From Xanthobacteraceae bacterium (GTDB lineage: Bacteria > Pseudomonadota > Alphaproteobacteria > Rhizobiales > Xanthobacteraceae): a stretch of DNA of 11,445 nt. A model generated the notes under the pieces. It was not told the origin of the DNA. It made no database searches and saw only the letters and a program-made list of their open reading frames with translations. Below are positions 6,231 to 11,445 of this stretch, piece by piece (positions within the stretch are counted from its first letter, which is position 1; the number at the start of each line of letters is the position of its first letter). Location: the NCBI GenBank assembly GCA_030037105.1, contig JASHRY010000064.1, positions 1 through 11,445 on the forward strand. Reading direction: 5' to 3'. Position numbers and translations under genes: made by a program.

Positions 6231-6575
6231 GTGGAACGCGCGGTTTTCGTCTATACGACCTATCCATCCATTGTCGAGGCGGAGCAGGCCGGCCGCGCAC
6301 TGGTCGAGCGCCGGCTCTGCGCCTGCGTCAACATCCTGCCGGGCATGGTTTCGTACTATTGGTGGCAGGGCGCGATCAAACGCGGCGACGAAGCGGTCAT
6401 GATCATCAAGACCCGAACGAGTCTCGCCGAGGCGGTACGTGTTGCGGTCAAGGAGATGCATTCCTACACCATGCCGGCCGTTCTCGTTATTCCGATCGAG
6501 AGCGTCGATCCGGACTACCACGCCTGGATCATCGCGGAGACCAAGGAGCAGGCACCGGCCGAGGATGCAACATAG
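6231..6575 (+). CDS. cutA: CutA1 divalent-cation tolerance protein
   Basis: A 114-residue CutA1 protein, a trimeric ferredoxin-like fold linked to divalent metal (copper) tolerance, although its exact role in bacteria is debated. Characteristic stretches are [20 protein letters not shown] (about 28-47), EAVMIIKT (54-61) and [15 protein letters not shown] (75-89, the HSYxxPxxLxIPI motif). The start is GTG at 6231, fixed by GGAGG 5 nt upstream. The ATG codons at 6217 and 6229 are in another frame. Whether it shares a physiological role with the copper operon 3 kb away cannot be told. It ends about 50 bp before the 3' end of the tRNA gene on the other strand. Confidence 0.95.
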   Translation: MERAVFVYTTYPSIVEAEQAGRALVERRLCACVNILPGMVSYYWWQGAIKRGDEAVMIIKTRTSLAEAVRVAVKEMHSYTMPAVLVIPIESVDPDYHAWIIAETKEQAPAEDAT

Positions 6576-6627
6576 GCTGCATTTCACAAGGCGGTCCCGT
6601 CGCACTTTGCCTGGATTTTTTCTCCAA

Positions 6628-6703
<76 letters not shown>

Positions 6704-6992
6704 TTTTCAATAACTTAGCAGCTTTTATACCGTTAGGGGTAACGCTAAGGGTAACGCTAACCGTGAAACCGTGACCTATATACGCCCCAGCGCTCCAGCC
6801 TAAAGGCCGCTTACTTTTGATTCGCCACGGCGATGGAGTTCGCCGCAAAACGCCCGACTGAGCTGATCGGACGGCTGGTGAATCCGTGAGCTTGATGGGG
6901 GTCATCATGTTATTGGCCGCCCCGGCCGGAGCTCTAATAAAATACGTAGCCCTGGATGAAAGTTCAGAGGGCAGGTCTAAATTCCGGCGTGC
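6704..6992. other. intergenic region upstream of tRNA-Thr, no convincing gene
   Basis: About 290 bp, less GC-rich than the neighbours. A TATAAA (plus-strand complement 6724-6729) sits about 20 bp before the tRNA 5' end and is its probable -10 box. I find no good -35: that position is occupied by the tandem 12-bp repeat at 6737-6760. The remainder has no credible reading frame; short frames crossing the tRNA are artefacts of reading through it. Nothing is recognisable as an integrase remnant. Confidence 0.5.
6737..6760. repeat. two tandem copies of GGGTAACGCTAA
   Basis: GGGTAACGCTAA occurs at 6737-6748 and again at 6749-6760 without change. CCGTGA follows twice (6761-6766, 6769-6774), and GTTAG/CTAAC (6732-6736/6757-6761) makes a small inverted repeat. 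The array lies just upstream of the tRNA-Thr promoter, where a regulator or a recombinase arm-site could bind. Function is inferred only from position. Confidence 0.5.
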
Positions 6993-7166
6993 CTATTTCT
7001 TTTTTTGCCTAATTACCCACTCCACTACACCAGCAAGCGCCCCGAACACGAATATTGGAAGAATTAATTCGATCGATCCACCAGATATATACGCGAGTAT
7101 TGCTAATACCCAACAAGCGCCGACTGCCCATAGCGCGATTGCCAGAGAGTCGGGAAGTTGGACCAC
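6993..7166 (-). CDS. small two-helix membrane protein (57 residues), hypothetical
   Basis: GTG at 7166-7164 is preceded by GGAGG (7177-7173) with a 6-nt spacer, a strong start. The 57-residue product begins MVQLPDSLAIALWAVGACWV, contains two hydrophobic helices (about residues 7-25 and 31-50) joined by a short ISGGSIE loop, and ends in the basic tail IRQKKK. This is the usual look of a small inner-membrane protein with both ends inside. The family is not recognised. An upstream ATG at 7220 would add 18 residues without a ribosome-binding site. It stands alone, divergent from the Fe-S protein gene, in a less GC-rich stretch that may be recently acquired. The opposing long frame on the plus strand is judged a shadow. 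Confidence 0.5.
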   Translation of the reverse strand: MVQLPDSLAIALWAVGACWVLAILAYISGGSIELILPIFVFGALAGVVEWVIRQKKK

Positions 7167-7310
7167 GGCGCGCCTCCAACGGGCGCTGCCGGAGGAAAAA
7201 CAACTTCCTACCGGCGCCATCGCGCCCGATAGGAGTCGTCAGCCTTACGGCAATCGGGGGAAACTCCATTCCCATCGATGTCAGATAAATGCTACATATC
7301 GCGGCGGTAC

Positions 7311-7329
7311 GGTCAAGTTTGCCTTGACC
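7311..7329. promoter_or_regulatory. perfect 7-5-7 dyad upstream of the Fe-S protein gene
   Basis: GGTCAAG (7311-7317) and CTTGACC (7323-7329) form a perfect inverted repeat around TTTGC, 34 bp before the start codon. The right arm contains a -35-like TTGACC. TATCTT at 7344-7349 is a possible -10, but the 14-nt gap is too short for a normal sigma-70 promoter. It looks like a dimeric-regulator operator. It is not an FNR box, since TTGAT-N4-ATCAA is not matched. Confidence 0.45.
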
Positions 7330-7363
7330 CGGTGACGCCGCGCTATCTTCCCGACGTTTAATC

Positions 7364-9430
7364 ATGAGTAACACCAAGGTACCGCAACTGCTGGTCTGCA
7401 ATTGCCAGAAGTCGATGCAAATCGACGGGGCGCGGCTGAGCGAGGTACTACTAGGGCGCGGAACCAAGCTGCCAGTTCACACCGAATTGTGCCGCGGCCA
7501 GATTGCGTCGGTCGACAACGCGCTCGCCGAGGGCGGCGTCCTGCATATCGCCTGCACGCAGGAAGCCCCGCTTTTTCGCGAACTGGCCGCCGAAAAAGCG
7601 GTTGCTGGCACCGAGCTCAAATTCACAAACATTCGCGAGCGCGCCGGTTGGTGCGCGGCCAAGGCCGACGCGCTGCCAAAAATGGCTGCGCTCCTCGCCG
7701 AAGCGGTGGTACCCATCGTGCCCGCCGGCGTCGCCACGCTCAAATCTGCAGGCGTCTGCCTGGTCTATGGGCGCGGGCAGGCGGCGCTCGATGTCGCCAC
7801 TGAACTCGGCGAACGGTTAAGCGTGACGCTGCTTCTGCTCGACGCCGACGACGTCTTGTTGCCGGAAACGATATCGGTGCCGATCTATGCGGGGCGCATC
7901 AGCAGAGCGTCCGGCCATTTGGGAGCTTTCGACGTCGAAGTCGACGGCTACGCGGCGATGCTGCCGTCGTCGAAGGATTCGCTGCAGTTTGTCCTGGCGC
8001 GGGATGGTGCCCGCTCGTCCTGCGATCTTATTTTCGACATGTCCGGCGACTCGCCATTGTTCCGCGACGAGCAGCGCCGAGAGGGGTATTTGCGCGTCGA
8101 CCCTGCTCATCCGGCCGCTCTCGCGCGCGCGATGCTTAAGGCCACCGATCTAGTCGGCGAGTTCGAGAAGCCGCTTTACGTATCCTACGACGCCTCGATC
8201 TGCGCTCACTCTCGAAGCAAGAAAGTCGGCTGCACCAATTGCCTCGATCATTGCCCGGTCGGCGCCATCGCGTCCGACGGCGACGGCGTGACAGTCGACG
8301 CTGCGGTATGCGATGGCTGCGGCGCCTGCAGCGCGGCGTGTCCGACCGGCGCAATCAGTTATGCGTATCCGCGGCGCGACGACTTCGTTGCTCGCCTGAC
8401 GGCTCTGCTCGGGACGTATCACTCTGCCGGCGGTGTGCACCCTGTTGTATTGTTCCACGACGAGAAGCACGGGCGTCCGTTGATTTCAGCGATGGCCCGC
8501 TACGGTCGCGGGCTGCCGGCCAACGTACTGCCGATTTCCTGTTATTCCGTGCTTGAGCTCGGCCACGATCTCCTGGCCGCCGCGCTGGTGCTCGGTGCCG
8601 AACACGTCGCCATCTTGGTTCCGCCCGAGAACGCGAAGGAACTGTTTGCGCTGGAGACGCAGGTCTCACTGATGTCGACCATGCTCGCGTCGTTAGGCTA
8701 CGAGGGCGAGCGGTTGCACCTAGTGATCGAACGCGATCCCGACGCGGTTGAAACCATTTTGTATGGCTTGCAGGCACGAGCGGGTCTGCCCTTCGAGCGC
8801 TTCATGGCCTCGAATTCCAAACGCGAAGTGGCCCGCATCGCGCTCCACAAGATCCGGGCCGCTGCGCCCACGCCCGTCGACATCGTCCAACTGCCAAAGG
8901 GTGCGCCCTATGGCCGTATTCACATCGACACCGGCGGATGCACCTTGTGCCTCGCCTGCGTGAACGCCTGTCCAGCCAGTGCATTGTCAGACAGCACCGA
9001 GCGACCGCAGGTGGCATTCACCGAGGCGAATTGCGTGCAGTGTGGATTGTGCGCGGCGACTTGCCCCGAAAAGGTGATTTCGTTCGAGCCGCGTTACGAT
9101 TTTACCAATGCTGCCGTGAAAACCGTGGTGCTCAACAGCGAGGAGCCGTCCCTGTGCATAAGCTGCGGCAAGCCGTTCGGAACTAAAGCCACGATCGAGC
9201 GGGTGTTGCGGCAACTCAGCGGCAAGCATTCCATGTTCCAGAACGAGGCGCAGGCCCGGGTGATCCGGATGTGCGACGCGTGCCGTGTTATCGCCATGGC
9301 GCAATCAGCCAACGACCCATTCAAGGGCGCGCCGCGGCCGCTGGTGCGTACCACCCAGGATTACATCGCCGAGGCCGCGCAGGCAGCGCGCAAAGACGGC
9401 GGCAAATCCTCGGACGGTGCGCCGAACTGA
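7364..9430 (+). CDS. multi-cluster 4Fe-4S protein with HdrA-like N-terminus
   Basis: A 688-residue cytosolic iron-sulfur protein. Domains in order: residues 8-115 resemble the N-terminal domain of heterodisulfide reductase HdrA (C12, C14, C43, ACTQEAPLFREL with C64, NIRERAGWC at 89-97). Residues 128-260 look like a degenerate nucleotide-binding fold (YGRGQAALDVATEL). A ferredoxin module follows, with C280/C290/C293/C297 (first spacing stretched to nine residues) and C316/C319/C322/C326. Residues 358-460 faintly resemble MvhD. A second ferredoxin module has C526/C529/C532/C536 and C557/C560/C563/C567. Last come C598xxC601 and C637xxC640, a possible zinc or rubredoxin-like site. It probably relays electrons for a dehydrogenase, likely formate dehydrogenase judging by the neighbours. 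No Shine-Dalgarno is visible, and an in-frame TGA at 7325-7327 excludes a longer start. Confidence 0.9.
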   Translation: MSNTKVPQLLVCNCQKSMQIDGARLSEVLLGRGTKLPVHTELCRGQIASVDNALAEGGVLHIACTQEAPLFRELAAEKAVAGTELKFTNIRERAGWCAAKADALPKMAALLAEAVVPIVPAGVATLKSAGVCLVYGRGQAALDVATELGERLSVTLLLLDADDVLLPETISVPIYAGRISRASGHLGAFDVEVDGYAAMLPSSKDSLQFVLARDGARSSCDLIFDMSGDSPLFRDEQRREGYLRVDPAHPAALARAMLKATDLVGEFEKPLYVSYDASICAHSRSKKVGCTNCLDHCPVGAIASDGDGVTVDAAVCDGCGACSAACPTGAISYAYPRRDDFVARLTALLGTYHSAGGVHPVVLFHDEKHGRPLISAMARYGRGLPANVLPISCYSVLELGHDLLAAALVLGAEHVAILVPPENAKELFALETQVSLMSTMLASLGYEGERLHLVIERDPDAVETILYGLQARAGLPFERFMASNSKREVARIALHKIRAAAPTPVDIVQLPKGAPYGRIHIDTGGCTLCLACVNACPASALSDSTERPQVAFTEANCVQCGLCAATCPEKVISFEPRYDFTNAAVKTVVLNSEEPSLCISCGKPFGTKATIERVLRQLSGKHSMFQNEAQARVIRMCDACRVIAMAQSANDPFKGAPRPLVRTTQDYIAEAAQAARKDGGKSSDGAPN

Positions 9431-9475
9431 TACCGCTCCGCGGCGCGCCGCCGAACGACGGGCAGCGCAGCGCGT

Positions 9476-10495
9476 TTACGCCGACGCGATCAGCGGCATA
9501 TTGGTGAGCAGGTTCTGCGGCTTCATCTTGACGCGCTTGGCGACATCCATCGCCAGACCCAGATAGATCGGCCGGCCCTTCACGCGGTCTAACAGAAGGT
9601 GATCGGTGCCGACGCGCAGGCAGAACAGGCCAATGATCTGCGCCATGTCCTCGTCGGTCACCGTTTCGCCTTGGTAAAGGGCGTTGAGAATGCGCGTGGC
9701 CTCGCGATCGAGACCGATGTGCCAGCGCCAGTCCGGATCCTCGATCTGCCGACACGGTTCGATTTGGGTGTCGAACTGCAAAAAGTGGCTAAGCCAGCGC
9801 TCGATCACGCCGGCAAAGGCCTTTGCCGCCGGCCGATCAAAGCGAAAGTCGAGCGCCATGTCGAACCGGTCGGAACGCGACCAGTAACTCTCCTTGTTGC
9901 CCTCGTCGAGGACGGCGATCTCGCCCGACTTCGGGGTCGCGCCGGCCTCAACCAACAACTGGACGAGCCCGATTTCTGCGCCGGCGTGCGCCCGCATCTC
10001 GACGATTTCCTCGTCGGCGAGCAACAGGACCCCGTTATCCACCGAAACACTCTGCTCGCGAAAGAACACCTCCGCCGCACGCAACGACATCGGATCGTCG
10101 CATCCATCGAGAACGTTGCGCAGGATCACGTGCACCATCTGGTCGATGAAGACGGGCGGTATGACATGATTGCTTTCCCGCATCAGCCGCAGATAAGCGG
10201 CTTCAATCGTGCCGGCATTCACGAGCAGGTCGCGATAGGCGAGCAAAAGAGCATAGCTCGCCGCCGCTTCCTCATCCGCAAGCGCTGCGATCTCGTCGTT
10301 TCCAACCGGGCGAAAGGGATCTGCGAGCAGCGCTTCATGCAGGCGTATTTCCGCCGCACACGATGTCTCAATTGGATGTACCTCCGGCCGAGTATAGTAA
10401 GCATACATGAATTGCGGCGTGACCTTGAGCCACCCATCGGCGTTGCGTTCCAAGAGATGCAGCCCGGCTGATTTCCAGAAGTCACGATCCATCAT
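9476..10495 (-). CDS. DUF6352-like protein
   Basis: A 339-residue soluble protein with no signal peptide or membrane helix. It begins MMDRDFWKSAGLHLLERNAD, has a helical middle (about 66-145), a conserved-looking EPDWRWHI-type motif (DPDWRWHIGLD, 253-263), and ends with a basic helix (KRVKMKPQNLLTNMPLIASA). I match it from memory to DUF6352, a family without assigned function. No catalytic motif is evident, and cysteines are few and scattered (46, 132, 248, 292). The start codons ATG ATG lie inside the end of the DUF6505 gene (14-bp overlap). The pair is therefore probably translated together, which would explain the lack of a strong ribosome-binding site. It is convergent with the Fe-S gene, 45 bp apart. 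The predicted role is in the same redox cluster. Confidence 0.75.
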   Translation of the reverse strand: MMDRDFWKSAGLHLLERNADGWLKVTPQFMYAYYTRPEVHPIETSCAAEIRLHEALLADPFRPVGNDEIAALADEEAAASYALLLAYRDLLVNAGTIEAAYLRLMRESNHVIPPVFIDQMVHVILRNVLDGCDDPMSLRAAEVFFREQSVSVDNGVLLLADEEIVEMRAHAGAEIGLVQLLVEAGATPKSGEIAVLDEGNKESYWSRSDRFDMALDFRFDRPAAKAFAGVIERWLSHFLQFDTQIEPCRQIEDPDWRWHIGLDREATRILNALYQGETVTDEDMAQIIGLFCLRVGTDHLLLDRVKGRPIYLGLAMDVAKRVKMKPQNLLTNMPLIASA

Positions 10496-10970
10496 CGACT
10501 ATCGTCCATATCTTGGCGTGCGGGGGCTCTCCCGCCGGCGGACGAATCTGACGGAATTCCTCCTTAATTCGTCCTTCTCCGTCCCATGTGCGCCGCACGG
10601 TGAACACCGTGTTGATCGGCACTTCGTCGCACAGTTCGCGGATAAACTTTGTTTCCTCGACGGCCGCCGCCCGAGCCGCGGCTTCGTCGGGGGCGCCATA
10701 GAAAACGACGAAATGATGCGCTAGCGCCCGCTCTATCTCATCGAGATCGGTCGTCATTGCGGTCGCAACGGTGGCAAAAGTCGACCAGCCGAAGCTTTCG
10801 ACGCCGAGAAACCCATTGGCGAAGGCCTGGCGCGCCTTGCCGCGCAGGCTGTCGGGAGCATGATCGACGAACGTAAACGCTCCCGATACGGCCCATTCCG
10901 CGGGCGCAGCCGCCACATCAAACACGGACTCGTCTGAGGCGTCAAAGCGAATAGTTTTGAGAAGCTTCAT
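10482..10970 (-). CDS. DUF6505-like protein
   Basis: A 162-residue soluble protein starting MKLLKTIRFDASDESVFDVA. Its centre GKARQAFANGFLGVESFGWS (44-63), followed by TFATVATA, and the segment FYGAPDEAAARAAAVEE (90-106) match what I recall of DUF6505, a family of unknown function. Only one cysteine (C114) is present, so it is not itself an Fe-S protein. It is first in a two-gene unit with the DUF6352 gene and overlaps it by 14 bp. A weak GGA lies 6 nt before the ATG. Upstream is a 174-bp divergent region shared with the DUF3306 gene. The arrangement suggests a common regulator and a shared process, most likely maturation or activity of a formate dehydrogenase. Confidence 0.78.
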   Translation of the reverse strand: MKLLKTIRFDASDESVFDVAAAPAEWAVSGAFTFVDHAPDSLRGKARQAFANGFLGVESFGWSTFATVATAMTTDLDEIERALAHHFVVFYGAPDEAAARAAAVEETKFIRELCDEVPINTVFTVRRTWDGEGRIKEEFRQIRPPAGEPPHAKIWTIVDDGS

Positions 10971-11050
10971 CTTCTATCCAAGAACAACCGGATCGTCGTC
11001 ATTGCCCGATCTGGCGACATTTGCGGCGTCGGCGCGTTCCGGCGAGGTCC

Positions 11051-11079
11051 TTGCAACGAGTGTCCCGCATCCTTACAAC
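11051..11079 (+). promoter_or_regulatory. candidate promoter for the DUF3306 gene
   Basis: TTGCAA (11051-11056) and TACAAC (11074-11079) are 17 nt apart, matching the -35 and -10 consensus at 4/6 each. They lie about 65 bp before the DUF3306 start, in the 174-bp gap between it and the divergent DUF6505 gene. The matches are modest and this is a proposal only. Nothing else recognisable is seen in that gap. Confidence 0.3.
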
Positions 11080-11144
11080 ACTATCGTGGGCTCGCCAGCA
11101 GTGGAATAAGACCTAGCGAGCGTGTTGGGGTCGAGGAAACGCGC

Positions 11145-11445
11145 ATGGACGATCGCAAGGAGGGTGCTCTCTCGCGATGGTCGCGGCTCAAGCACGAATC
11201 TGCCGCGTCGAAAAATACCGCAACCGAAAAGGAAGAGGCGGCAGCAACGGCAGCTGCGGCTCAGGCCGAGGTGGCGCAAACGCCGGTGACGCGCGGGGAG
11301 GCGAGGCCGATCGCTGCGTCTGCCGTCCAGATCGAGAGGAACGACGCTCCGCAGCCAACCGACGACGGGGCGTCCGCCGAGATCGAGAAGCTCCCGGATA
11401 TCGAGACGCTGACCTACGAATCCAATTTTGCGGCCTTTCTCGCCA
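11145..11445 (+). CDS. DUF3306 family protein, N-terminal part (cut by window edge)
   Basis: One hundred complete codons from ATG 11145 to the window end; AGGA lies 7 nt upstream. The product starts MDDRKEGALSRWSRLKHESA, where the FLSRWSRRK-like motif opens DUF3306 proteins. It continues through an Ala/Glu-rich, low-complexity linker and reaches KLPDIETLTYESNFAAFLA, the hallmark (LPxIxSLxxxSDFxxF) before the family's C-terminal helix. DUF3306 has no settled function but is encoded with formate dehydrogenase genes in many proteobacteria, usually beside DUF3305 and a TorD-like chaperone. Those partners are not seen in the window and may follow on the right. The gene is divergent from DUF6505. 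Confidence 0.82.
   Translation, partial: MDDRKEGALSRWSRLKHESAASKNTATEKEEAAATAAAAQAEVAQTPVTRGEARPIAASAVQIERNDAPQPTDDGASAEIEKLPDIETLTYESNFAAFLA

Noticed and set aside
6599..6627. Terminator for cutA at the T run 6614-6620
   Set aside because: The T run is present but no convincing stem precedes it.
7311..7329. FNR/Dnr-type anaerobic box before the Fe-S protein gene
   Set aside because: The arms read GGTCAAG/CTTGACC with a 5-nt spacer, which does not fit TTGAT-N4-ATCAA.
6886..7335. 149-codon plus-strand frame opposite the 57-residue membrane protein
   Set aside because: No good ribosome-binding site and irregular composition; the minus-strand frame has GGAGG, two helices and a basic tail.
6704..7363. 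Genomic island integrated at tRNA-Thr
   Set aside because: The less GC-rich stretch lies on the 5' side of the tRNA, whereas most integrases use the 3' end; no integrase remnant or duplicated tRNA end was found. Kept only as a possibility.
9440..9451. Bidirectional terminator at the palindrome GCGGCGCGCCGC
   Set aside because: The palindrome has no loop and no T run on either side; common by chance in GC-rich DNA.

Overview
The window looks like a chromosomal segment of a high-GC alphaproteobacterium, most likely a member of the Hyphomicrobiales (Bradyrhizobium, Rhodopseudomonas, Pseudolabrys or Rhodoplanes type). The reasons are strong G/C bias at third codon positions, a DUF2336 protein (typical of alphaproteobacteria), a CopC/CopD/DUF2946 locus of the kind seen in that order, and a DUF3306/DUF6505/DUF6352/Fe-S protein cluster that I associate with the same order. 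Family assignments come from reading motifs. No search was run.

Layout. 1-214: the 5' end of an IS630-type insertion sequence, cut by the window edge, with its terminus apparently at the stop codon of copD. 214-3044 (minus strand): a four-gene envelope copper operon, transcribed in the order DUF2946-like Cys/His-rich protein, outer-membrane beta-barrel-like protein, CopC, CopD. A candidate promoter with a dyad in its spacer precedes the first gene. 3152-3640 (minus): a MaoC-fold hydratase. 3738-5076 (plus): a possible 50-residue small ORF, then a DUF2336 protein. 5077-5374: a convergent intergenic region holding a long imperfect palindrome. 5375-6163 (minus) and 6231-6575 (plus): divergent NAD kinase and CutA1. 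6628-6703 (minus): tRNA-Thr(UGU), preceded by two tandem 12-bp repeats. 6704-7363: a less GC-rich stretch with one likely 57-residue membrane protein.

7364 to the right edge: a redox cluster of little-studied genes. The 688-residue Fe-S protein has an HdrA-like N-terminal cysteine domain, a degenerate nucleotide-binding region, two ferredoxin-type modules (four probable 4Fe-4S sites), a middle domain weakly resembling MvhD, and a C-terminal pair of CxxC motifs. It is convergent with an overlapping DUF6505-DUF6352 pair. A DUF3306 gene, cut by the right edge, is divergent from that pair. From memory of related genomes, such genes lie beside formate dehydrogenase genes and their chaperones, so a role in building or wiring a molybdenum formate dehydrogenase is a reasonable inference. 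No dehydrogenase gene lies inside the window.

How the genes may work together. CopC (a Cu(II)-only binding site), CopD (an eight-helix membrane protein with a His-rich tail) and the beta-barrel protein together suggest copper uptake or trafficking from outer membrane to cytoplasm rather than classical efflux. The most unusual content is the HdrA-like Fe-S protein and its DUF partners. I find no CRISPR array, prophage module or recognisable defence system.
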